From contig NMRA01000835.1 of assembly GCA_002633005.1 (NCBI GenBank), forward strand, positions 63,774 to 127,773: 64,000 bases of DNA, in the 5' to 3' direction. Within the stretch, counting starts at the first letter, position 1, and each line of letters begins with the position of its first letter. The translations under genes and the position numbers were made by a program. Positions 10,701 to 20,738 of the stretch are shown here, one piece after another. Below the pieces are notes generated by a model. That model had not been told where the DNA came from and did no database searches. It saw only the letters and a program-made list of their open reading frames with translations. The DNA is from Phoronis australis. Lineage: Eukaryota > Phoronida > Phoronidae.

Positions 10701-13700
10701 TCGATTACTCATTTTAGTTTCATTTCTATGCCAAATTAACTGGGATGTATGACTTAACAGTTGGCTGTGAACAGTAATTGCATAGATATCGGGTCCTCAG
10801 TAGCTCAGTGGTGAGAGCACTAGACCGGCGATTTAGAGACCTGTGGTTCAATTACCAGTTGGTGTTCCTGATTTTTCTGTGTTCATTTGATATATTTCAT
10901 TACTGGCCAACTTCAGCATCTATATATTTACTATACCAACTTAACCCGCAAAACATAAGATATATCCTTCTGCTGCATCTGTGGCAGATTGTCACCCACC
11001 TTTACAGCTCAAACATTGTAATTATCCAAATCTGTAGTAGTTTAGTTTGTCTTAGTATATATGACCTTTTATCTCCCCCTCACGTGTTGTTTCACTGCAA
11101 ACTAGGTTCGGTATCGCTTCGCAGTTAGCACATATAAAAGACATATTTTGTAAAAAATAGCAGCCTTACTCCTCTTTCTTTAAGGTACGCAAAAACTAAG
11201 AATTTAAAACGAAAAACCTAACAGCATTTTTGAGATTATGAACAAACAGAGCCATTTTCGAGAACTCGTGTTCACTTCCTAATTTCAAATTAAATCGATT
11301 CGCTGAAGCCAAGAAAAAGCGGAATACCTCACAAGTCTTCAAATTCTGACGGTTACCGCTTAATTATTCGGTGAAAACTTATTTTTGGCCAATATAACAA
11401 AAACATGCCTTAACCATGTTCGTTACTTCAACATTAACTTGCAATGCCAACTGTACAGTGTGTAAGTAACCTGATTATCAATAAAACATTTTAATTTAAT
11501 TTGTGAATGTGTCTCCATTCAAGCTACGTCAAGGTAGGGCCAACTGTTAACCTACTTAAAAGTACGTCATAAGTTCATTGTTGGAAACATCATTTGCCGG
11601 GAGACTGATATGAGCCTAAATGCAAAATGAACAACTGAAATCGAGTTGTAAGCATGAGATCGAAACAGCGAAATGCACAAAATGGAGAAGATTTATCTCA
11701 TTTCACAACTTGTTGTTTTCCTGAACACAAAGTCACAGAGGCCTGTGGTGACTAGGACTCAGTGCATTCGCTCTCAAAAGTCGTATGCATGAACAAGGTT
11801 TGAAATATCCTTAAAGTGTCCTAAATTATTGTGAAGCAAAAAGCCTTGACTGATCTTGTTGCAGTGAGAAGTTATAGTCAACACAGGACAACTTGACAAA
11901 GGGGATTTTTTTCTGAATGTTTAAAATCTAAACATTGCATAATACATTAATTTACAAAGGAAATTTTTGTTATGATTTATCATAAAAGATGTTTCTATGA
12001 ATTCAATATGAATGGTATGATATATTACAAATTGTTGACAGGAATTCATATTAATGGTTGATACGATTTTTCATGCAAGGTTTATCATCAATTGTCATAA
12101 ATTATGTTTTTTTAGCAATGAATAATTTGAAATAGGCTTTCCATGAATTATGGTATGAATGATGATCACTAATCTTGCAATCAACCTGGTGATCATTAAT
12201 CATCAGGTGATATGTGTTCATGTCATCCAAAATGGGAGTAAGCTCCAGCTACAATATGTATCTTAGTCATCCTGCACACAGAATCCAATCAGTGTTTAGG
12301 GAACTTTGTCTCAGATAATCAATAATCAATGGAAAAACCATACTGGTTAAACTGTGCAATTTCTGCTAAACATTAATTAAAATTTCCACAAGGAATTCTT
12401 CCATATTTATACAGAACATGCATTTTTCCATGACCACTTCACTCTCAAACAGTGCAAAAAGGACGATACTTCTGTAGACTAGAGCTCATTTAGTATATTT
12501 TCATAAACTGTATTGACTTCATTTAGCTTCAATAAGAATGTCCATTAAAATGAAATATATGAAACAATCTTTCATGTATTTTTGATTTGAAAAATGCAAT
12601 AAAGCATTAAATTCTCTCAATTCGCATCATCACTTTTATGATGTCAAAACCATATGCCAACAAAATCCTTGAATGTCTGTTTTACTCCAATTTCTCATAA
12701 AGATACGAACCCATCCAACATAAACATAACTATGACGTAAGCGGGAAGCTCGACGGCTCCACTCAGAAAGAAGTTGACATATTTGTTCCCAGCTAGGTCA
12801 GATGTACTTAGCGAGATGCCGTAATAGGCCAGGCTGTTCACCATCCTGGAAAAACAAAAACATGCAAATGAAGAATTTCTACAACTTTTAACAAGCCACG
12901 TAAAGTACAGGCTTCTGCCAAAAGAGTGCAAAGCAGGTTTTACATTTTCTCTCTCACAGATTGCTTTTTGTTTTCAAGAAAACTTTTTTATCAGGTTCAA
13001 TAGAAGGCCAAAAAACAAATTTGGTTCTGGTCTTTAACTCAACTCATTTTGAGACCTGCGCTAGACTAAAAAACAAAAAACTTCAGCCTGTATCAATTTC
13101 AGCCAAGTTTTTTTTAAAACTGTACAAAGGCACGTAAAAAAGAGTAAGCAAGGTTTGAAACACTATAACTTTCCAAGCAATGAGTAAGAGAAAAAAATCT
13201 TGCATCGTTTTGCTGGTCTCAGGTGGATTTCTTTTTCAAAGAAGTGAGCAACTAAGAAAAATACCGTGCCAATGACACAGTTTTCAAAAAAGGAAACAGA
13301 CCAGAACCAATTGTACATTTTTGGCCTTATTTGAAACATTTGAGTTTTAACAGACTTCACTCAGGTCAACATTCCTGCACCACTAATATCAGAGGTCATT
13401 TATGCAAAATAAATTCTGTATTCAGGTTGACAAAGGAACCTACGTTGCCACTGTCAACTCAAGTGTGAATCCAGGACCTTGGCTGTCAGTAAACAAACAT
13501 AGAGAATGCTAAGAATACCGCCACAACAATGCTGTAAAATGACTAAACTCTAAGCCCCTTCCAGCTATGCCTGATGATCCTTAGGAGACCCACTAAAGTC
13601 CTTGGGTTGAGAACGCAGTATAGCCCAACGACAATAGATAACACAATTCACTGTACTCTACCATAGCCTGCTACAAATATCAATTCAAAATAATGTCACA

Positions 13701-16700
13701 GTGCCGCTACACATGGTTACAACTTACCACAAATAGTAAATAATAAGCGTATACTTCATCATGGTCTTGGACTTGACCATCTGTGCAAGATTTTTGAACT
13801 GGCTGGCACCTTCAGTCACCAAGTGATGGTTGCTAACAGTTTTGATCCCAACCAAATCAAAAGGACCTTTCTTTTGACTAGAACATTCAATAGAACTTTC
13901 CACAACCAATCGCTCCATTTCCTGTTGTGCTTCACCACCACTTTTACCAGATACACTGCCATTTGTCATGAGCAAGTTTTGAGCATCAGTTGTTTTGTCA
14001 TCCCCACTTCTGTCCAACGCCAACTTTTCCTGTGATATTGCTGTCACATTGGGACTGTCTAAATAACGGTCATCGGAATGAGAGTCTACATCACCATGAC
14101 AACTTGTGATATGCTGTGAGTCGCAGTTACCCGAGTTGTTATGCAGCAGGGACTGACTATTGCCACACACTGGGAGATCATCACTAACAGCAGCACCTGA
14201 CACACTCTCTGTCTGTTGAACACAACCAGTTTCAGCTAAATGATGAGGAATACTTCCACCTGCAGCAAATTTGCAGAGAGGACATAAACACAGCTTTGAA
14301 GACATAAACAACAAAACTGAGAACAGTTCACGTCATGACTAAAAATCTAGAAAAACTACACAACAAAGTGTGATTTTAACTTGCCATACACATCACTTTT
14401 ATCAAAGGTTGGCAAATGTTCAGCAGACATGCAGTCACTGAAATATATTTATTATATAAATTATCGTTATGCAAATTATCTACTCATTACACTCACATTA
14501 GTAAATATGAATTTTGGGCATCCCATTTTTCTTGTTTAGTTAGTTCTCATATTTTGTTTAGCTCGGGTATCAATTTACAGCAACTGACTACACACATTCC
14601 AAGCAAGTACAGTTGGCATTAGTGATTACTACTATGCTCTATGAAGACTCATGCCACCCACACTCAAAATTACTGGTACAGACTCGTCAGCGTCATTTTA
14701 AACTGCATTTAATGACATGGAGAATTCACACACAGCTTTTTGCAGTTTCCTTTCTTTAATTCTTCCATATCTTTGAATTAATCTCAGACTGATTCACTTT
14801 CTATAGTCATCTAAAACATTTTGTAAATTTTAAAACTCTTTTGTCATCTTTTAGTTTCTTTACTGTTGATGAATTCAAACTGGTAATACAGATCTCCATA
14901 TCATGTGTAAGGAATTAAGGAAATTTAGGTTCAAACGCTGAATAAGTTCAAACTGATGTTTTTATTCCCTATGACTAAAACATTTTGATAAAATGACGTG
15001 CTCGAACTGTTAACTGCAACGAGAAGTTGTTGACAGAATCAGCCCATGTCCAGCCATCTTGCTTTTGGTGCATATACAATGACAAGCACAACGGACAAAC
15101 TAATCGAGTCTGTTTTTAAAACACAACAAACTCCAAGCTCTTGTTTAGTGCAGAAATCATTTCTAATCTGGTGGAGTAAGAAATTTAGACTAAATTTAAT
15201 CAATGGTAAGTGGTCTAAATAAAAAAATGAAAATGTGTGAGTGCATAGGAGCTTGAAGATGACAAAATAAATGCTGTCAGGAAACTGGCTTGGGCATTCC
15301 CACTTAGTTGTTTTCTTGATATTAGGATTTTCTTGAATGAATTGTTCACAAGAAGTGTTTATCAGTCACAGTAGTTCCAAGCAAATGGATTTCTCTTTGG
15401 CCTCCTACGGAATGGTTGAATTTGACCAGTTAGCATGACGTCACCTTGCAATTTATATGACCAACCACTGATCAAAAAAACTCTGCCCGACATTGTCACG
15501 ACTCATCAGTCAAGACTGATCAAGAACCCCGTCAATTTTGCTACATCTAGTCCTAGAATGAAAAGCAGTTTATGCTCTGATCACATTTGATTTAGGCCAG
15601 AACAGAAGCACGAACTTTAAAATTAGCGCATAAGTCATGTTGTGTACCAACTCATCTGTAGTGACTGTGAACAGTTTTACATTGGAATGACGAACAGGAT
15701 TCTTAGCATCAGAGCAAAAGAACACTGTAAAGACACACACAGTGCTGTTCTCAATCATTCCTTGACAACTGGTCACACTATAGATTGCTCTGGTGTTCAG
15801 ATCCTAGACAAGGATAATGCCACCCCCAGGTTCCTTATATAGGAGGCTATGCATATATGGTTGAATCATGCTGAGCGTTACCTCTATAGAAACATTGGTT
15901 CATTTGAGCTCCAATTGTTTTGATTTCTGGTCTCTCTCCCCCTCACAATGCATTTTTACGTGTACCTGTACAGTCCCTTCTGTACCTGTGTCGCCTGTTT
16001 TGAGTCTGTGAACTGTTTCCTTGACAATGGTTTAGAGTAATAAACCGAAACGTTGGATAGATATGTCGCTATTTACTTACGCGCTAATTTTAAAGTTTAT
16101 GCTTTACACCAAATGCTCTGCAAATGGCATGACAACTCGTCACTTACCTAAGTCCGACACTGGGTTGGGCAGCTTAACCCGATTCAGCTTGGCAGCTCTG
16201 CTCAGCACCAGTTGGGCCTCTCTGAATCTCTGTTGACTGATGAGCCAGCGTGGAGATTCGTCCACCAACCTGTGAAAGGAGGCAAGAAAAATATCAATTA
16301 AGAGCACACAGCAGTATGATCACTTCATCAGCACACTCAAAAGTTTTTGATAAAATAAAAATAAAGACAAAAATAGCACCACAGCATACCTTAGAAAACA
16401 TGATGTACTAACGTGCCTTATTTCACACCTCAATCCTTTGGCTGTACTTCAGGAGTAAGTTTTCTAAATATGCAAAACTGATAAAAATATCATGTGTCTT
16501 TTAATCATGTCTCTTGGTCAGTTGCTTCACCAATGTTCTGCTGAGCATTGAACTTTGTTCCGAGGATACGAACAGAACGTAATAAAGACTGTTAATAATG
16601 ACAAGTGTTGTGAATTTAATCAATCTTGCATACCTCAACATACTCCAACCTCAGCACCAGCTCCCGTATTGGGGCACTAGAAAGTATCTGCCAAAATCTA

Positions 16701-19485
16701 GTAACTGTACATGAAAATTGTAACCGTGAAACTATTAAGTAATGGACAAACAACCAAACACTAATGATCACAAAACCCTCACCATCTCTACTGGAAAAGG
16801 TATTGATAAAACATTTGCTACTGATGAAGCCAGGGGTACATTTAGCAAGGTTAGTATTTTGCAACTTGTGTAATTTTACGCCAGAGTGTGATTAAAATAC
16901 AGTACGCTCTCACTCACTAGTATATCTCAATATGCTTTTACCTTACAACTGAATATGCGAATATTTAAGCCCATGCACCTATATTTGAACCTATGCCTGT
17001 ATACTGAATTAGAAGATGCATAGTGGCAACATTTGAACAATCTAGTCAATATATTTTTGAAAAATAACCTCTTGCAAAACATACTGGTCAAACAGGCCTT
17101 ACTATTCCGTCCAATTTATGGGAAGCGAAAGTGAATTGGTTTAGTTACTCTATCAAATTAGATATTCAAGATGGTGGTCAAAACTGTGGACTCCTAACTT
17201 TTTAAACTTGAAAGTTAAGAAAAAAGATGCCCACCAGTAGTAAGATATCATGAGCAGAGTTGGCAGGCAGATGGCCAGCTCAAAGTGCCTCCAGTTGGGT
17301 AGTAGGAAGGCGACTACAGCTAGTGACATCAAACCCATGGCCCAAAAGAACTGGAGCGCGATGCCCGGCTTGGTGCGGAACTTGGGTGGCAAGACTTCAG
17401 TGAGCATGATGAAACTGATGATGCAATTTGTCTGGAAAGAAACAAGGCAACATAGAAGCAGACAACATAAGGTGCAATTTCTAAGCAACTATTAAATAGC
17501 TTCTATAAACAACATATCTAAAGCAGATGTTCAAATATGTGACTGAATGGTCAAGTGAATTGTATCCCACTCTGAACGAATACTTCTTCAACGAGGCTGA
17601 ATCACAAAACTGTGATTGGTCAATTAAAAGTTTTGTTCCTTTCACGCCTTTTTGTTTTGATAAAAAGAAGACCAGACAAACCATTTTTTCTCATGACAGT
17701 TAGACAAAATAGAGCCATGTTCAAGGCTATTTTCACAAGAAATGCTAAACTTTACAATCAATCTCAAATAGGCTAGACCTGACACTACAATAAACAAAAC
17801 ATTAATTCTACTCTTTTGTTTTGACTTCCATGACTGAAACTGACACAAGCTCCACTATCACAACCATACAGACACCAATATTGAACCACTACTGCAGTTT
17901 CTGCAGGATAAGCACAGAAAGAGTTATAATGAGGATCACAAAATGAAAACTACCCACTGACGCCTGACAAGGTGTCGTCTTGTAAATCATCTCAAGCTAT
18001 GATAATAATAGAAATGAGGCTAAATAGCTTAATTCCCTTAGTTTTTTCTTAAACATTTAGGGGGACACCTGTTTTACTAAAAAAAGATAATCTATATTAC
18101 TGAAGAAATGTAAATGTCTCAAATTACGGAAATGCTTTCAGTGGGGAAAAACTTTTCTCTAGACAAAAATTGTTTGAAACTTTTGCCATTTCCCATGAAG
18201 TTTTCTTGAACGATGAATCCTTATTATACTCTTTACCTGATACTGTAGCAAGGTAACTGTTTCACTTTTATGGCCTGTAGCATGAAGGTACTCACTCTGT
18301 GTAGGGCGCCAATAAAAAAACGAAGGACGGTGAATTGTATGTAGTCCTGTGTATATGCCAGGCCAAAAGCTAGAATTGTTCTGATGGCCAGGGATACTAG
18401 AAGCACCATTTTTCGTCCAAATTTGTCGGAGAGTGGAGAAACCATCAGAGAGCCAGCCATCAGGCCAGCAACAAACACAGAAGAGGACAAGTCTACAATA
18501 TAATCCTCGCTGCACACTAACTGCCACTGAAAAATACATGAACAAATAAGTATAGTCATGCGTTATCTACAATGAAAATTTACACACTTCAAGACAATCC
18601 ACTGACGGCATACATGTGCGAAAGTCCGTTCCTGAAGCTACTAGGTAATAGAGTTTACTTAGCGTGTCAGAGCTGTTCCGCTTAAGTCTTCTCCCAGACT
18701 GTGACGTGAAAAAGTAAACAATAACTATTCTCCATTGTCTAAGAGTAAAAACTCACAGTTTACGAATCGAAAATGCAAGCTGGCTAAAAGGTGGTGCTTA
18801 ATGGGGAAGGGTGTAGTGAACTGTAATTTATTAGATGAATGTCTGATGGAAAACTATTCTAGTGTCATTAACACGATGCATTTTTTAAATGTCTTTGTCT
18901 CACGAATTTCAACTATTCAAGGCCTGTTGGCAAATAAGTGTTTGTTCAGTATACAATTGTCATGTTCTCTATTAGGGTTTCTGTTGTTACCTAAGTGACT
19001 ATTCAAATCAATGATTGAACTATGTTCAATATATAGTCCCCGAAATCCCTAAGATTACATCGTGGCCATTTGGCACTATGTAAATGAAAGAAATTTTGTT
19101 CACCTTATTGTTTTTTTCGAACAATGCAAGTACTGAGCTAACAAACGTCTCGACTGCTGTCAAAAGTTCTTACCTCTGAAACAATTGTTTCAGCACCAGG
19201 GTCTTTCACAAAAGTCCAACCTTGAGCACAGGACATTGCGTCCTCTACACTGTGGTTAGAATACACATTAGAACATTGTGTAGCATTGACTGCAGACAGA
19301 ATTGTCGTAATGTTGTCATCAAGTTGGCCAGAACTCTTGCAGAAATAATCAAACTTTTCTCCAATAAAAACAATGCCAAGAAGATATCCACATTCCAGAA
19401 ACTGCACCAAGCCCATTAGGACAAATGTCAACTTCTGATAGCGTCCAAATCCACCTATGGCCTCTAAAGTGTCATCAAGATCCAT
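4709..19485 (-). CDS. SLC22-family organic ion transporter (10 exons, 675 aa)
   Basis: Plasma-membrane major facilitator of the SLC22 family, which carries organic cations, anions or zwitterions; the substrate cannot be told from sequence. Exons in coding order: 19174-19485, 18296-18526, 17235-17431, 16148-16269, 13728-14259, 12711-12845, 10278-10363, 8604-8724, 5307-5379, 4709-4927. Phases agree throughout and the sum is 676 codons. Diagnostic parts: N-terminus FGRYQK, TM1 at about 18-42, a large first extracellular loop with sequons at N58, N67 and N77, WQLVC then SDKFGRK (about 138-143), ESPRWL after TM6, YYGISLSTS and AVELPAYV in TM7/8, AEIYPTNIR, and a C-terminal PETGDKAMPETIEEVE. Family members are usually about 520-600 aa; the excess lies in the exon-5 loop. 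Exon 6 has a non-consensus donor (GTTCGT). An AG just before the start codon may mark a noncoding 5' exon. Confidence 0.93.
5385..5985. other. SLC22 intron, unannotated part
   Basis: Intronic sequence between exons 9 and 8. A segment at 5710-5780 faintly resembles the GTTCCAAGAAA element ends found at 57.4 and 59.8 kb, but not enough to call. Otherwise nothing seen. Confidence 0.35.
5990..7185. repeat. Tandem array of a ~140-bp degenerate repeat with a CTCF-like core
   Basis: About eight diverged monomers of 138-147 bp. Each contains a core of the form GCCACTAGGGGGCAC or GCCACTAGATGGCGC (clear cores start at 6026, 6164, 6310, 6604, 6866 and 7011) and flanking text such as TTTCATAAAAATC, CAGAGAAACAG and AGGAGATACAGC. 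The array ends at 7143-7180 with a boundary sequence whose reverse complement reads ATGTGGGTGCATATTGCC. The same monomers and boundary sequence occur in the opposite orientation at 39.2-40.2 kb. It lies in the intron between SLC22 exons 9 and 8. The family may belong to a rolling-circle or other non-autonomous element that carries internal tandem repeats; that is inference. Confidence 0.75.
7190..8600. other. SLC22 intron, unannotated part
   Basis: Intronic sequence without recognisable coding or repeat structure. Confidence 0.4.
8876..8912 (+). repeat. Single arm of a dispersed inverted-repeat element
   Basis: AATGTCGAGTGGGATATTAC and the bases to 8912 match, in reverse orientation, the left arm of the palindrome at 48389-48471, with one mismatch in about 36 bases. 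Here only one arm is present, directly beside the TIR element that starts at 8916. At 48 kb the two elements are also neighbours. Confidence 0.6.
8916..10110. mobile_element. TIR element with GGGCGGTTAA subrepeats, interrupted by the assembly gap
   Basis: The ends are perfect inverted repeats of about 26 bases (TACCGTAATCGTTCGGGTTA...), with TA at each extreme as in TA-target elements. Inside each end are several copies of GGGCGGTTAA or GGGCGCTTAA separated by AAATCG-type spacers. The middle is Ns (9038-9697) plus about 200 bases of non-repeated sequence with no identifiable transposase. A 163-bp copy in the opposite orientation at 48497-48659 shares both ends, so that copy is an internally deleted derivative. 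The G-runs beside the gap probably caused the assembly break. Confidence 0.8.
9038..9697. other. Assembly gap (660 Ns)
   Basis: Run of undetermined bases preceded by a run of ten or more Gs. Reading frames that cross it are artefacts. Confidence 0.99.
10793..10935 (+). repeat. tRNA-derived SINE, fuller copy
   Basis: TAGCTCAGTGGTGAGAGC is a near-perfect box A and GTGGTTCAATTACC occupies the box B position; the tail GTTCCTGATTTTTCTGTGTT, TTGATATATTTCAT and CTGGCCAACTTCA matches the copy at 1004. It is inserted in an SLC22 intron, opposite to the gene's direction. Confidence 0.75.
10936..12710. other. SLC22 intron 6, remainder
   Basis: AT-rich intronic sequence. Short repeats of TGATGATCA/CATTAATCAT type occur at 12155-12215 but without clear element ends. 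No coding sequence seen. Confidence 0.35.
13728..14259 (-). other. SLC22 exon 5: oversized cytoplasmic loop
   Basis: Detail of the transporter above. This 532-bp exon encodes about 177 residues, of which only the last dozen (MKYTLIIYYLW) are the start of TM7. The rest is polar, rich in Ser, Asn, Asp and Gln, with many possible phosphorylation sites and no hydrophobic segment. Together with exon 4 it makes the TM6-TM7 intracellular loop about 205 residues, against roughly 60-70 in typical SLC22 proteins. The frame is open and in phase with both neighbours, so it is unlikely to be a retained intron. Confidence 0.8.
14260..15600. other. SLC22 intron 4, unannotated part
   Basis: AT-rich sequence, no coding potential or repeats recognised up to the Penelope-like fragment. 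Confidence 0.35.
15607..16103 (+). mobile_element. Penelope-like element fragment bounded by inverted repeats
   Basis: The segment lies between two 29-base inverted repeats, 15607-15635 and 16075-16103, that share ACTTTAAAATTAGCGC with only a few mismatches overall. Inside are the GIY-YIG endonuclease remnant (15642-15922) and, near the 3' end, AAACCGAAACGTTGG. That kind of GAAACGT sequence is typical of the terminal region of Penelope-like elements. The reverse transcriptase part is missing, so this is a 5'-truncated, dead copy. It sits about 45 bp from SLC22 exon 4, antisense to that gene. Confidence 0.75.
15642..15922 (+). pseudogene. GIY-YIG endonuclease domain of a Penelope-like retroelement (broken)
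   Basis: The frame starts VYQLICSDCEQFYIGMT, matching the GIY-YIG nuclease of Penelope-like elements: a V-Y-x-L/I-x-C start, a second Cys, and YIG-x-T. It continues with a catalytic-type Arg, AKEH, and a conserved H...GH pair (LNHSLTTGH). An in-frame TAG at 15840-15842 interrupts it. After the stop the same frame resumes with EAMHIWLNHAERYL, which fits the usual glutamate-containing end of the domain, and ends at a TGA near 15922. The nuclease nicks target DNA for retrotransposition in intact elements; this copy is inactive. Confidence 0.8.
16270..17234. other. SLC22 intron 3, nothing recognised
   Basis: AT-rich intronic sequence with no coding sequence or repeat structure seen. Confidence 0.35.
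17432..18295. other. SLC22 intron 2, nothing recognised
   Basis: Intronic sequence, nothing seen beyond splice sites. Confidence 0.35.
18527..19173. other. SLC22 intron 1, nothing recognised
   Basis: Intronic sequence, nothing seen beyond splice sites. Confidence 0.35.
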
Positions 19486-20738
19486 AACCTAAAACAACAG
19501 ATCTTAAACCTATATCAGAAGTTACACGCCCTAAAATGAATTGTTTCAACAGCTTAGAAAATCAACAGAGAAATTGAACTCGAGTAAAACCATAAAGTAC
19601 GACAGCTCTATTGTTGCTCAACTCATACAATTTTAAAGCAAGTGGTTCAATGCCAAATGGTTTCCTTTCGTTCTGCTATGTGGTAAAATAGATACCAGTA
19701 CTCCCCATCTGAAGACACATAAGAAGATGAAATTACTGACAGAGAAAATATTTAGCAAGTGACAACTACACTGGTAATTTCATAATAAAATATTGAAAAT
19801 ACAAATCTGATGTCTATGACAGGGCTTGGAATGACCCACGACAAAAAAGAAGAAAATTTCCAGGTGATTTGTTATTCTACAAATAAAATAGGCTCTATTT
19901 GACACAGAAATATTCTTAATGTTGTAAAATGCAAGAATAAAGTAAATATAAAAATAAAAAATAGATGAAGAAAGGACGAAACTGGAAATCAAATAAGAGG
20001 AAATTGAAACCAAAAACAAGGAAACCCTCTTAAAAGAGGAAAATTCCAAGCCCTGCTACCACTATGATCCACAATGCCAAGAAATCATGCCTTTGTCAAG
20101 TTGCAGCTGAAACTTATTAGGAAATCTCACACAATGCAATTTGGCAGAGCCCAGACTGTTTGATAGTCATACGCCTGTTAAATCTTCTTTTATACTTGAT
20201 CACTGTTGGTAGAAAAATGACATCTCTCAACGAATTGCATCAGCCACAGCACACTGGCATTCAGGCATTAGCAGCAGAACAACGGCATAACGCCATTTTT
20301 CCTACACCGTTAAATAGTTTAGTTTACTCAAGGAAAACTGTACTTTTTAATGACACTAATTTTGTGTCATATTTTATCTTACCACTTTTTTACCCACACC
20401 GGCGCAAACTTGCAAAGCTGTATATTTACTAGTGTACAGCTTTGCGCCAAGGCTAAGACCGGCTAAGGCCAAGGGCAGATGAGCAGGTGGCGTTTGCAAG
20501 CACCGTGGCGGACGGAGGGAGCTCAGATGTCGATGTCAGTTGAATGAATGGCACTTTACCGCTACGGCGAGATAAACGTTGTCACAATGAACTGTCGAGG
20601 TGAAATTCCTTAGAGTGTAACTGGAACACGTCCACATGGTACGTTGCGAACACAAGTCACAAAACCGCAAGACTGTATAATCGTACCTCCAGTATTAAAG
20701 ATGTAGATAAGCCTCGTTGTGAAACAACAATAGGCAAC
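19486..20738. promoter_or_regulatory. Divergent intergenic region between SLC22 and PSMD12
   Basis: The two start codons are 1.25 kb apart and point away from each other, so the promoters of both genes are expected here. The 300 bases before the PSMD12 start are visibly more GC-rich than the rest (for example GCACCGTGGCGGACGGAGGG near 20500), as is common for housekeeping promoters; no TATA box was seen at a useful distance. A short palindrome at 20411-20440 (GCAAAGCTGTATA...GTACAGCTTTGC) may be a transposon scar. The assignment rests on gene position, not on known sites. Confidence 0.5.

Noticed and set aside
13823-14035. 70-codon plus-strand ORF
   Set aside because: It is the antisense of the SLC22 loop exon.
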